Assembly (NCBI GenBank): GCA_022579005.1
Contig: MU401487.1
Coordinates: forward strand, 1-64,000
Reading direction: 5' to 3'
Origin: Poronia punctata
Lineage: Eukaryota; Ascomycota; Sordariomycetes; Xylariales; Xylariaceae
Length of the DNA stretch: 64,000 nucleotides
A program made the position numbers and the translations under genes. The notes beneath the pieces are model-generated. The model was not told the origin of the DNA and did no database searches. It saw nothing but the letters and a program-made list of their open reading frames with translations. This document shows, piece after piece, positions 48,801-60,910 of the stretch (positions within the stretch are counted from its first letter, which is position 1; the number at the start of each line of letters is the position of its first letter).

Positions 48801-50867
48801 TAAATTCAACATACACCTAAATACCAAGGAGTCAAGATAAACTTTAAAGCTTTCCCCCTACCCCCTTCCCCCCCCCCCCATTTTACATACCTCCTAGGAC
48901 CTAGCCTACTTTCAACACCGTACACGTCCAACATGCATAAACTATATATCTTCTATAAGCACTAGGTTAAGAAACCTCAAGTTCAAAAATCAAGATGGAA
49001 CTACCAACTCCGGCAATAGATGCCGTACCACGACGACAGTATCGTTGGCTACCTACCTTGGGTTAAACCGAAAAGCTAGAACGGCCTGGCCCAGACAGCA
49101 GAGCGGATATAGACTTTAAAACCAACCAACCATTCAGAAAAGAAATTCGGTACCTACACGCTCAAAGACGGCGGTCTGGACACCGTCGGTAGATATACCT
49201 ACTTTACCTACCTGCATGTCATAGGTAGGACCACCGACTTTACTTACCACGTCTACGAGCCCCTAAAAGAAAGGTCGTCGAAGTTTCCAATTTTTAATTT
49301 TTTTTTGGGCTCGGAGAATTGATGAGTGGCAGGCAGCAAAACCGGGTGTTAGAAGAAGGGGGGGTTGAAATCTTTTTACTTTTCCCCCCAGGTAACGCAA
49401 CGCCCCCATCCGAGCCGAGCCGAACTACATACTTATATAATCCAATCGGTACGGTTCCCTATTTATTGTCTCAGGCCAAAAGAAAAAAAGAAAAAAAGAA
49501 AAAAAAATCTTCGCTTCGCGCCTTTCCTCTCCCGCCTCCCGTGTGGTAGTGTAGTATAGTGTAGTGTAGTGCAGCATGCTGTGTACCCCGTAGCGGATGT
49601 ACTCGTAATAAGCGATTTTTGTCTTTTGGTTTTATTCTAGGTTTGATCGTTTTTCTGTCATGATACCTACCTACCTACCTACCTACCTAGGTAGGAATGG
49701 GAAAGAAGTATATATATAGATGATAGTGCGTATATGTCGTTGCGTAAGTGAGTAATCAAGAGCACTGATTATATAATCTAGAGGAAAGTAAAAGGGGACC
49801 ACCCGCATTTGTGACCAGACAAACAAACAGGTAATCATTTGCAAACAGAACAAACTTTTTTTGATACAAGCGAAGGTGTTACGAAGACGCTTCTGATGTT
49901 GCTTATTTTAGAACCTGGGACCTTCCCCGCTACCTATTACACACATACATACATCATTTGGTCTTACGTACACGTAGTTCCCCTTCCAAAAACGGGGAAA
50001 GAAGTAGGTATCTCGAGGCCTAGGTAGGTAGACTAGAGGTAGGCACTGGTTTAGAGGTGAAAGAAAGGAAGGAATAGACCTCGAGGGAAATAGGCACATT
50101 GTGCTGCTGCGTCATTCCCGCTGTCGAACCGAACAAACGGAAACACGGCTACCTACTTACTTACATGTAGGTATGTACTCACCTGACATGCGTTGACGTA
50201 ACTATCTCCCGAGAGCTGCCGAGTTACATCCGGGGTTTGGGCAGGCTGGGCGGGGTATTTAAGTAATATAGGACCGTCCACGCGGGAATGAAGAAGAGGA
50301 GATAGAAAGACAAACGAATGAAAGGTATTGCCGAGTAGGTAGGTAGTACAAGACATGGGTAGAGTTGACATAAAGCTGGACTTGAGTTTAAGCTCTTGTT
50401 TTCTTATGATAGTCGCTGATGGGAAAGGGGTAGGTAGTGGGAAGAGCTTTTCGTCTTTATGAATACCTGCTTACTTACCTAGCCTAAAGCAATCGTCCCT
50501 TCTGCCGTCCCTATATATGAGATGGATACATATATCTAGGTAGGTAAGGGAGGGTTGATAGCTAATCTCACAGTCAAGAATCGCCCACATCTACTCCCGG
50601 CCTAATTTCAGGGTTTAGGTAACTGACATACAACGTTCGAGTTCCGCTATTTCATGGGCAATCATCAAGTTGGATCAGGTAAGTTTATATCGAGAGTTGA
50701 TATTCGGCTTGTACAAGAAGTTAAACATTAAGTCTAGATTAGGTAACAAGATAGACACGCTCGCTCGGCCTTGACTTTTCAAAAGATCCTATATCTCCTC
50801 CCTCCTCCTCCTCCTGTTCCCCTCCCCTTTCAGAGTCATCGCCTAGAAACCAAAGACGGCGACATCT
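42871..50867. other. 8 kb gene-poor GC-balanced stretch
   Basis: No frame in this stretch shows domain content, a signal peptide or codon bias. The first 600 bases are promoter and leader of the Pin4-like gene, with a GGTTGG-rich simple repeat at about 43318-43370. TACCTACC/GGTAGGTA bursts are frequent throughout, the longest being 49664-49695. A run of 12 C lies at 48868-48879. At 45930-46440 overlapping frames on both strands make a slightly denser patch that could be a gene remnant, with no recognisable product. Confidence 0.45.
49664..49695. repeat. TACC tetranucleotide array with palindromic end
   Basis: Six to seven CTAC units ending in CCTAGGTAGG, so the array turns into its own complement. 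It is the largest instance of the motif dispersed through this window's intergenic DNA. Confidence 0.85.
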
Positions 50868-51545
50868 TTAGATACTGCACACCCCATTCTCAATAGTAGG
50901 AGCGACGGTAGTCTCAACCCCGACATACTCGCAATTCTCATAATCATACGGCTCATCCAGATACGTATTATAATAAAGCTGGAACCAACCATTTCCCCCG
51001 GGACCCTCGACATCATGATCGGCCACGCAAAGCAAGAACCCATGCGCGACACCGATCGGCTCGTCATGATACAAGTAATAAGACCCATCAAACGCCCCTC
51101 CGGAAAGCGACCATTCGGCCTCGACCTGCCCAGGCCAATCCGTGCCATTAGCAAAGCCCACCGTGTATCGATGAGCATTGCCGAACTCGTCCCGTTGGTT
51201 CAGATACGCGGTGGGTCCGAGAGGAAAGAGTTGGTTGAATTCATTGCGGCCGTAGCTGGCCAGGGCACCATCCCGCAAGTTCGAGACGAGCACGGGCGAG
51301 GAGGCGTCGATCCCGACGAAATAACTCCCGGGGAAATTCGGGTTGGCCCGGAGTTGGAGGGCCCGGTCGCTGGTCGCTGGGTTGTTGGATCGGACGTGGA
51401 AGGTGAGGCCGCTGTGGGAGGATGTCGTGCGGATTTCGGTGGGGTAGTTGTACGGACATTTGCTGGTTTTGGGGTTGCTTGCTGCCGTGACGCCGACGCC
51501 GACGCCGAGGGCGAGGGCTAGGGAGGAGATGGTGGAGGTCTTCAT
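50868..51545 (-). CDS. Secreted four-cysteine protein, function unknown
   Basis: Intronless, 225 residues. Residues 1-22 are a signal peptide (SSLALALGVGVGVTA). The mature protein has exactly four cysteines (C30, C173, C205, C223), likely two disulfides, and one N-glycosylation site (NGT, 133). The sequence is aromatic and Gly-rich, for example FPGSYFVGID, GSYYLYHDEP, GFLLCVADHD, WFQLYYNTY and YENCEYVGVE, suggesting a compact beta-rich extracellular fold. It resembles a widespread family of small fungal secreted proteins whose C-terminal half has an LxC...QLxY/W...C pattern (I suspect the DUF7907 type), but I cannot verify that. It has a TATA box 120 bases upstream and lies 1.4 kb from the right AT block, so it is an effector-like candidate. 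The start is fixed by the signal peptide. Confidence 0.75.
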   Translation of the reverse strand: MKTSTISSLALALGVGVGVTAASNPKTSKCPYNYPTEIRTTSSHSGLTFHVRSNNPATSDRALQLRANPNFPGSYFVGIDASSPVLVSNLRDGALASYGRNEFNQLFPLGPTAYLNQRDEFGNAHRYTVGFANGTDWPGQVEAEWSLSGGAFDGSYYLYHDEPIGVAHGFLLCVADHDVEGPGGNGWFQLYYNTYLDEPYDYENCEYVGVETTVAPTIENGVCSI

Positions 51546-52934
51546 TTTGTTTTTGTTTGTTGTAAGTGGTAAGTGGTAAGTGTGTGTGCGTGTGTGTGAG
51601 TGAGAGATGTTTAAGATGGATGATAAAAGAGTGAGTAAGGTATGGATGGGATCGTGTCTGCCCTTATATAAGAAATTGCATTCTCTCTATAAATTTACGT
51701 ATACATATGCCTATACTGCTGATACTTCTACTACTACTACTACTATGATGCAAAAAAAAAACTGTTTACAAAGAATCATCACGAGAAAAAGCCACCCCCG
51801 GAGATGCATCTGGCGACCGGTACACACGCATGCGAGCGAGCCGATAAACCTCACGATGTGAGTGGAGGAAGAAATTGGATAGCGTCAGCTAGTGGGAACA
51901 GAAAAGCTCGTATTGTGAAATTTCTTGAACTGCCCACCCTTATTAACTAACCTACAACCAGGTACTTTCTTCGAAACCCCAATGCCAATGCGGGGGGAGA
52001 TGGGGAAAAACATAGCAGGGTGGCGATCGGCGTTTTGCCTTTTGACCATTAAGATTTAATAGGGGTAGTATTATGTACGAGTATGTGTGTGTGTGTGTGT
52101 GCCCTTGCAGACTGACTGACTAAGTGCGTGCGATCTTGCTGTTGCATTTATTTTACTTGGTCTCTATTTTTATGTAGTATGACGAAAAGAAAAAGGACCT
52201 GCCGTTCAATTTCATAACGTACATCTATCTATCTATTTCTGCTTCCTATAGCTGTTTTACCCCCTTTGGTCCATCCATTTTCATGTTCGATGTTGTCTTC
52301 TGGACATGTAGGTAGATAGTAGATACCTGATGAGAAACCTGGCTTCGGTGATACGATCTTCAAGATGGCGTCAAATGTACAGACGTAACGGTAAACCGTA
52401 TTTCGGCTGTATGTATGGGGCTTTTCCCATGATGTAAGTGTAACTACCTACCTACCTACACATCCATCCTGGCTGGCTGGCTGACTGATGGCCGGGTATT
52501 CGGTTATCCATCCTGTACAACAGGCCAAGGGTATATGGGGTGTGCTGATGATAAATAAGCTTTGCCGACAACAACGTTGCGTGATCAACCCATGTAAATT
52601 TTTCTTTCTTTTCCTTTACCGAGTCGCCTACCTATCTATCTGCCGTACTTCGTCTGGTTTCGGACTTTAAGTCTCTACTCGTAGAGGCCAAGGTCATGTC
52701 AGCTTTACTAAGCATGATGTTTCGTGTTCTTGAACTTGTGGCGATATATCTAGGTAGGTAGTCACCGGTTTTTGTACGTAAATAGATGGGTGCAGGTAGG
52801 TTAGATCTAGGTTCAGTCAGCGGGCGGCGAGATCCGAGGTGAGATGGGGGGGGGGGGGGGAGGCGGTATGGTATGTTAAGTAGGTATGCAATTGCCAATT
52901 GGTTATGCGCATTGTTTAGTATAATGCTTAACCT
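51546..52934. other. Intergenic up to the right AT block
   Basis: Holds the promoter of the secreted protein, a CTA repeat at about 51729-51745, a GT repeat near 52086-52101, a CTAC cluster at 52445-52459 and a run of 15 G at 52846-52860. No supported gene. Confidence 0.5.
51664..51670 (-). promoter_or_regulatory. TATA box of the secreted four-cysteine protein gene
   Basis: On the minus strand TATATAA lies about 120 bases upstream of the ATG at 51545, followed by GT/AC-rich leader sequence. Confidence 0.5.
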
Positions 52935-53280
52935 TGTTGGGATCGGATTTACAATTTTCCGATTTTAGAAGCTCCGATTACTTAACCTTTCTATTTTTAT
53001 TCGTTAGACCTACCTATAAATCCTATAATTTAGGGAGTAACCCCTTTAATAGGTGACTTCTATATTGCAGTTGTAAACCTTAAATCTCTAGTGTTTATAT
53101 TAAAATAAAGGGAATTAAATAGATTAATTTGTAAAAAATAGAATCACTTTTTTTATTACTTTTAAGATCTAGATACCTTAGTGCAAGCTTATATTTTTTT
53201 TTAGTGTTTTTTATAAGGTACTAAAATGCTCTAAAAATAAAAAAACTGTTTGTTACGCAAGGTTATTAATACTTTTAAAG
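52935..53280 (+). repeat. Transition zone, possible LTR start of the right block
   Basis: Starts TGTTGGGATCGG, like an LTR 5' end, right where GC-balanced DNA stops, and includes a short inverted repeat (CGGATTTACAATTTTCCG). G/C content decays over about 250 bases. I found no convincing second copy near 58 kb, so the LTR reading is tentative. Confidence 0.35.
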
Positions 53281-53475
53281 GCTGTATTAGCTATTATATT
53301 ATTGTAAAAAGCTGTATTAGCCTTTTAAATTATTATATTAAAAAGCTATATTAGCTTTTAAATTATATTAAAGAGTTATATTAGCTTTTAAACTTGTTAT
53401 AAAAAGCTATATTAGCTTTATTTAAAAATTAAAGAAAGCTATATTAGCTATTTTAAAAATTTACTATATTAGTAA
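53281..53475. repeat. Degenerate tandem repeat, unit about 31 bases
   Basis: Seven copies of a GCTATATTAGC-like core start at 53281, 53311, 53345, 53375, 53406, 53438 and 53463, joined by AT-rich spacers containing AAAAG or AAATTATATT. It lies just before the copia gag region. Confidence 0.75.
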
Positions 53476-53499
53476 ACTTATTAGTTTATTATTTAAATA

Positions 53500-56400
53500 T
53501 ACTAATTATATTATTATACTACTTAATTTAAAAACACTTTATACTTATTATATAAGAAGGTCAACCTAAGGTATTATTGTATTTATTTAATTTATTGTTT
53601 AAAAAAGCAGAAAATCTTAATAAAAAGCTGCTACCTATTAATTTAAAACATAAATACCTAAACCTTTTATATATTAAAAAACTTATTATATAGTTACTTT
53701 TAACTTATTTAATTTAAATTTTGCTATTTAATATAAAAAAAAACAAAGTTATATTATTAAAAGCTAGACAGCTATACTTAAATTTAGCTAACTATAGTTA
53801 GTTTACTAAAAAAGCATTTATAGTATAATAAATTTAAAAAGTCTAATAAAAGTTTTATAAAGCAAAAGCTTTTAACTTATATTTAAATATAATAAAAGTA
53901 ATAAATATGCTTTATAAAAAAGCTGCTGCTACTTTTATTAATAGTTAAACTAACTTATAAGCAATTATAGCTAAAGCTAAGAGCTAGAAAGCATTGTTAA
54001 AAAATCTTTTAACTTTTAAATAAGCTTTTTAAAATAAGTTTTTAGCTAAGTTAAAAAATAAAAACGCTACTTAACTTATAAATAACTTATAAAAGCTTTG
54101 TTAAAAAAATAAAAACCTAGTTTTATATTATAACTAAACTATTATATTGCTAAAAAAAATAAAGGGCTAAAATGCTTTTATTACTATATTTTTTATTTAA
54201 TTATTAGTATTTAAGCAATTTACTTTAAAATTAGTTATTAAAGCGTTTGTTAATAAAATTTAAAATAAAGATTTTAAACTAAAAGCTATAAATAAAAAAG
54301 CTTATAATACTTATTTACTAAAAGATTTCTAAGATATAGTAAAAAGTATAGCTTGTATGCTTAAAACTAAGAAATAGTTTTAAAAAAAAAAGGCTAAAAA
54401 GCTTAAAATTTAAATAATAAAGAAAATAATAGCTATAAATGCTAAAATAAACGTAAATAAGGTAATTTAAAAAGCTTATTTAACTTTTAATATTATTTTA
54501 TTATTAAGCTTTTATATATATTTAAAAAAATCTTTAAAATTTAAAGTTAAAAAACCTAAAATCTTTTAAAAGACTTAATTATAGCTTAATATATTAACTT
54601 AGCAAAATTTCTAACTTACTTATAAAAAAAGCTCTTAAAAATTAGGATATAAAGCAGCAAAGCAGCAAATAGCACCTATTATTAAAACAAACCTATTAAA
54701 GCTCTTACTATAAAAAAACTTAAAAAATCTATTAGTAAATAAAAAAAAAAAAGTTATAAAAAGCACTAAAGTTTGCTTTTGTTATAAAAAACCAGGTTAT
54801 ATTAAACTAAATTGCACTATACTTAAAGCATTTACTTTAAAACTATAAAAATAAGCATAGTTAAAAGCTTTAATAGTTTTTTATAAAAAAGCAAAGAAAA
54901 CAAAAGTTAATAGTGCTAAGCTTGTCTTTTTTTTAGCTACGTTATACTATTTTATAATACTTTAAAAAATAGCTTAAAAAAAAAATAATAACAATTTATT
55001 AAATAAAAAATCTTAGTATTATACTACTATAAGCTTATTAAGCTATATACTTAAAAGATCTAAGTTTAAAGGATTTAAGTTTAAAGCATTTAAATTTAAA
55101 AAATTTAAAAACAAGGAAAAATTAAAAAATTGCAAATAAAAAAATAAGCTAAAAGCTTAAATGTGCCTATTATAAAGCATGCTTATAAAAGCATTTAAAA
55201 GACCTTTAAAGCAAAAACGTAATAAAAAAAGATTAATTTTTATTAAATTACTTTTAAATAAAAAAAAAAGTAAAAAATATAAAAAAAACAAAAAGCAAAA
55301 AGCTTTTTATTATACTAAAAAGATTTATAGCAAGCTAAAAAAAAGACTTTTTAATTATAAAAAGCTAGCTAATTAAATTTAAATTAAAATAAGTTTAATA
55401 AATTTATTTTAAGTTAGTTTTAATGCTTTTTTAGCTATAAAGCATATAGCTACTTAAATTACTATAAAAGCTTAAAAAAAAGCTAAATTAATAGCTTAAA
55501 CTAAAAAATTAATGCATTTAAACTTAAATTTAGCTTTAATATACTTAGCTACTATTGCTTAAAAAGTTATTTTAATTTTTTGTTATAAAAAAGATAAAAA
55601 ATAATTAACTAGATTGCTGCTAGAAAATTTTGCTTAAACTAACTAAAAATTTAATATTAATATTATATTTTAAAAAAAAGTAAAAAAGCTAAGTTTTAAA
55701 GCTTTTAAGCTTTTAAATTTAAAATTTAATTAGTTTTTTATTTAAATATTAAGCAAAAACTTAGCAAAGGTAATATACTACGTTATTATAATACTAGGCG
55801 TTAAAAAAGTATAGCGTACTATATAAGCTATTGTTAGAGCTTTTATAATAGGTTATAAAATAAATAATAAAATTTATATAATCTTAAGACTTTTATAGTT
55901 ATAAGACGTAGCTATAGTAATTAATATACGCTTAAATATTTTAAGCATAAGAAATAAAAGTTAAAAAAACCTTTATATAAAAATTAAAAAACTTATAATA
56001 ATTTAGTTTAAAGGTTATAAACTATTTTTATTACTAAATAGACCTCTTATTAAACTAGACTTAAAAGCAGTTTTAAAAAAGCTAAATAAATTAAAAATAA
56101 AAGATTTAAATAAATCTAAAAGCTTTAATAGTTTTTAAAGCAAAAATAAAGAAAATTTAAAAGCTTTAAATAATTTGTTAAAAAACTAAATAAGCTATTA
56201 TAACTATACTATTAAGTTGCTTTAAACTGCTAAGTTATTAGATTTAAAAAAAATAAGGTTATAAAAATTAAAATAAGCTTATTAATTAAGCTTTATACTA
56301 TGCTTTTAAAAATATATTATTTAATAAATTCTTTTAGATTTATATTTTATTTTTATAAGTAAACTATATATTATAAACCTAGGTTAAACATATATAGTGC

Positions 56401-58050
56401 TAGAAAAGCTGCATATTGTACTTTAAAATTAATGTTAGCAATTTTTAATATAAAGGATTTAGTACTTAGTTAATATGTTACTTTAAAAAAAAAGAAAGTA
56501 TATATAAAATTATTAAAATCTTTTAAAAGCTTTTTAAAAATAACGGTACTATTTTTTACTTAAAAGAAACCTATTTGCTAAGCTATAGTAATTGCTAAAA
56601 AGGTTTCTTTATTAAAAGTAAAAGCTTAGTTTAAAAAATTTGGAATTTATTTAAGTTTATTAGTACTAAACAATTTTTAAAAGAATATTATAAAGACTTT
56701 TTATATATACTAGGATTTTAATGCTTTTAGCATTATAAACATGCAAGCAACTAATTTATATAAACATTATATAAGGCTTAAAAAAAAAGTAAAGCTATAA
56801 AACAAATTTAAATAAAAAATATAAACTTAACTTTAAAAATATTAAATAAATAAATTAGTATAAAAAAAAATTAATGCTAGTATATATAAATTAACTGTTG
56901 CTATAAACAAAAAGCTTTTATTATAAAAATCCTAGCTTATAATAGTTATAAAAAATTGCATATTTGTTAACTTAAACCTATAAAGAAAGCAACGTATTAT
57001 TTTTAACTATTAAAATATAAATAAAGATTTGCTTAAAATTAATATGCTGCTTATTGCTAAAATTTATAATTACTTAAGCAATTTAGCAGCTAGGAGTTTT
57101 TTTAAATTTAATTTAAAGAACGCGTTTTAAGTAATCTTTATATACCTATTTTATAAACATATATTTGCTTTTTCTGTTTTAGGATTTTTGCAAATATAAC
57201 TAACTAAAATGCTATAAAGCTTGCAAACGTTTACTTTTTTTTTAACTAAGCTTATAAAAATTATACTAGGCTTTATTTTATTTTTAAATTTTAAAAATTT
57301 ATTATTATAACTATATAGTTTAAAAGATATAGTACTTATATTTTTTTATATAAATAATATATTTTTATTTTATAAAGATTTTTAAGCATAATAAGAATTT
57401 ATTAAGCTTAATTTTTTGCTAAAAATAGCGTAGGCAATACTAAAGTTATCTTTTAAAAAGATTTACTTTAAATATATTAAAATAGTAGCATTAAGAGTGC
57501 TTTATTATGTTTATAAAAGCTTATAAGTAATATTAAAAAGAAGCAAGAAAATTTAAATATAGCTTATACTAATAAATTAGATAGCTATAAAATTATTTTT
57601 AAAAGCTGTTAGCTATATACGCAAATAAATTAAAAATTTTGCTAAAATTGCAAAACTGTTAACTAAATTAACTAGATCTATTAAATAGCAATAGGGCTAT
57701 TTTAAAGCTTTAGCTTTTAACTTATTAAAAACTTAATTTTTAGCTGTTATAAAGATATATAAACATATTTATAATAAAAAAATAAAGGCATTTACTAATG
57801 CTTTAAAATATAATAGCAGATTTTTTATTATATAAACCTAAAAAAAGATTAATGTTTTTTTAATATATAACAGTTTTTTGTTTATAAAAACTTAAAAAAA
57901 CTATAAAACTTATAAGCGTAAGCTTTTAGTTATTATAAAGCTTTTACGTTATTATATTTAATACTTTATTATACTACTTAGAAAATAATTAGTTATATAT
58001 ACTAATTACTTACTGCTTAGCTTTTTTATTAACTTAATATATTATAAAAG
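53500..58050 (+). mobile_element. Ty1/copia retrotransposon relic, RIP-inactivated, plus strand
   Basis: Copia gene order is visible in broken frames. At 54771-54816 the Gag zinc knuckle reads C-F-C-Y-KKPG-Y-IKLN-C, a CX2CX4HX4C finger with the second Cys (TGT to TAT) and the His (CAT to TAT) lost by RIP-type changes. At about 55830-55945 a frame reads RAFIIGYKINNKIYIILR then DVAIVIN, like the copia post-integrase RAxxGYxxTNxYRIWxxRDV. At about 57335-57365 VLIFFYINNIFLFY is the reverse transcriptase FYVDDI core with both Asp changed to Asn, preceded by LTKLIKIILGF. RNase H-like AYTNKLDS follows near 57560. Stops are frequent; nothing is functional. LTRs were not identified. Confidence 0.8.
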
Positions 58051-58151
58051 TGTTAAGGTAGAATTTAATATATAGCTTTGATACTTAAGCAATTGGTTAG
58101 GTATAACTATTGTAATGTTTAAGGTAGTGTTTTATATATAGACTGTTACTT
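58051..58151 (+). repeat. Two-copy direct repeat, 37 bases, at the end of the copia relic
   Basis: 58051-58087 and 58115-58151 share a TGTTAAGGTAG...TATATAG...ACTTA pattern with similar length and spacing of 64 bases. It may be part of an LTR or of a sub-terminal repeat; TGTTAAGG also loosely resembles the LTR-like start at 52935. Confidence 0.5.
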
Positions 58152-60000
58152 AAAAAAGGAAAGGATTGCCTTTGAGACTGCTTTGAGCTATAGTTTTTAT
58201 AGGTACATAGTAAGTACCTATGTATCTTTTTCTACATATAGTCTTATAATTATTCCCTTTTTTACTATACTTGTCCACAAGTATTTTGTACTTAAAATAA
58301 TTATATAACTAGGTCTTGTATTTTGATTAGCTTTTAATTTATAGAATTAGAATGTACTATGTACTAATTTAGTTTTTATGGTGATTTGGATTTGTTGCTT
58401 TACTAATTTGTATCTATAGCCTAGGTATATCTTTTATACTTTTTTTTTTTTTTGTGTAATAATTTTTAATTGTTTAAGTTTTTAACATCTTAACTTTTTT
58501 ATTAGCTTTTTTTTATTGTTTTGTTTTTTATTTATTTAATTTTTGCATTTAAATTATTATTATGTTGTTAGCTTTTAGTTTTTTGTTTAGTGAACTTAAA
58601 TCTAGTGCTAAAAAAGGTTTAGCTGTGCCTGAAGTTTTAAACGTGGTTGCTAGTGCTAGAAAAGCTGGAGCAGCTAGAGAAAATAATAAAAATAAAAATA
58701 AAGATATAAATACACTACTTGCGCCTAGACGTTGTTGTTGCCTTTAAAAGTAAGGAACTAAGGCTTGTAATAAGAAATTTAGCTAACGTTAGGTACTAAA
58801 AATTGTTTTTATTGTAAATGTTTGTTGTTTTTGTTTTAAACGTATAACTTATGCTTTTTAACTAGCTTTAGGTATACTTTTAGTAGTTAAATGTGCTTAT
58901 TTTAACTTAAGTGCTTTTTTATATAAAAGCTGTTAAAAGTTTTATAATACTTACAAGCTAGTAAGTTGTTTTAGCTTTTTTTTATACTTAATTTACTATT
59001 TTTAATATTTTTTTTTTTTTCTAGCTGTTTAAAATGCTATAATTTAATGTAGTTTGTTTATTTAAACTTTTAAAATGGTTTAAAGCTATATTTATGCTAG
59101 CTTAAGAAAATCTAAATAATTTTACTAGCTTTGTTATTATAAATATAACTAGCGCTAATACTTAAAAGGGTTTAGTGTTTTTTTGTACTAAAATTGCTAG
59201 TGTACAATTTTGCTTATATATTATATTTAGTTAAATAGTAAGCACTTATTAATTTACGTTTAATTTTACTAGCAAAAAAAGTTTAAGTAAAAAAAATGCT
59301 GTTTTTTATAGCTAGTATTGTTTTTAAACAAAAATATTGCTTTAAAGCTTAGTTAGATAACTAGTAGCAAACGCTATAAGTATTTTAATTTATATAGCTT
59401 TTAAACCTGTTTTTAACTAATTTAAAGCTTAGCTTTATGCTATTAATATATATAAGCTACTTAGCTTTATTTTTAACTTATAAAAATAAAATACTTAGCT
59501 TAGTTTTTAGTAGTTTATTTATTTATTAAAAAATTAAAAAGATTAGTTACTATTAAATATAAAGCAAAAACTTAAAATAAGATTGTTTAGTTGTAAAAGA
59601 ATAATAATATTTTTATTTTTAACTAAAAAAAAATTTAACTTAATTTTAGCATTGTTTTATAAGCTTTTAGCTTTTTTGCTTTTTAAAATTAATTTTATAT
59701 AAGTTAAAAGTAAATAATTATAAAATGTTAAAATTAACTTTTTACTTTAAATATATAGTTTAGTAATATAAGGTAAAAAAACTAGTAATAAGGTATAACT
59801 TTATATATAATTTATATATATTTTACTACTACTTTAAATAATTGTTTTTTTTTAAAATTTTAAAGTGCTTTAGGTGCATAGATGTTTTTATAGTATACTT
59901 ATTAGTTATATTTGTATAGCTAATTTTTTTATTTTACTTTATAATAGGTTTTGCTGTTAAATTTTTTTTGTTTTATTATATTTTTAACTTTATAATCTTT
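58152..60000. repeat. AT-rich junction between copia and gypsy relics
   Basis: Less extreme AT content than its neighbours in 58150-58750, with an inverted repeat ATAGGTAC/GTACCTAT at 58199-58221 and a 61-residue open frame at 58562-58747 that I do not consider a gene. It probably holds the 3' LTR and end of the gypsy element, boundaries not found. Confidence 0.45.
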
Positions 60001-60744
60001 TTTTTCTTTTTTTAACTTTAGTAATAAAATATTTTAGTATAATTTTAAATTGTAAGGTTTTAATAGCTAGATTAGAAATATATTATAAATACGGTAGTAT
60101 TTATGTAAGAGGTTAAGGCAATATGCTTATAAACTTACTTTGTTTAAAACTTAAAATAGTTTTATATATTTAGAACAAAGTTTCTTGTTTTTTAAATTTA
60201 GATTTTTTATTAATAAAATAATTAAATTATTAGTATTAAAAGTTATTAGTTTATGTTTGTTGTTGTAGTATTTTATATAATATTTGTTAGTAATTTGCTA
60301 TTAATTTTTTAATATATTTTAGATTTTATTTAGTTTTTTAATTTTTTTGTTTATTGCAAGTATTTTTTTTAAAATATTTGTTTTAATAAATCTTTTAAAT
60401 TTTAGTAGATATTTATATAATACTTTAAAAAGTAAAATTTTAGTAGTTTTGTTAATAAATAAATTTATTATAAAATAAGCTTAAAGTAGCAATTGTGCTT
60501 AATTTGTTTTTTGCTTATTTATAAAGCAACAAAAGTAAGCTTTAATTATTTAGTTAATTTTTTTTGTTTAACTATTAGTTTAAAAGTAAAACGCAACTAA
60601 ATAGCGTAGTTAAACTTTAATATAAAAATACAATTTTAACTAAAATTTACTTATAAATATTAGTTTTTTGTTTAAAACAATTTTTAGTAGTAAACTATAT
60701 TTGCATTTTATTTTAGTATAAAATAGTAATGCTAATTTTAATAC

Positions 60745-60910
60745 TATTATATTATTATTAATAAAAAATAATAAAGCTAATTTAGTAAATTTGTTAACTA
60801 TAATAAAAATAGTATTAACTAGTTAACCTTTATAAATTATAAATAAAAGACTTATAATAAAATCTATTAATAATTTTTTTATAGGTTTTATTAGTATAGG
60901 TAAATTATTT
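60745..60910 (-). pseudogene. Gypsy integrase core, degraded
   Basis: Minus frame keeps LPILIKPIKKLLIDFI, then SLL and, after a gap, FIIVNKFTKLALL. These line up with the gypsy integrase pattern LPxPxxPWxxxSxDFIxGLP and VVVDRxTKxAxF, with the first catalytic Asp retained (IDFI) and the Asp of VDR turned to Asn. Stops show it is dead. Confidence 0.8.

Noticed and set aside
50843..51521. Frames of 72-168 codons overlapping the secreted protein gene
   Set aside because: Shadows of the intronless secreted-protein gene in other frames; no signal peptide or domain.
55179..55376. 65-codon Lys-rich open frame
   Set aside because: It lies inside the copia relic and its Lys content simply reflects A-rich DNA; no start context or domain.
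58562..58747. 61-codon open frame with more balanced codons in the right AT block
   Set aside because: Low complexity (Ala/Lys/Asn), no domain, located in a transposon junction; chance or relic.
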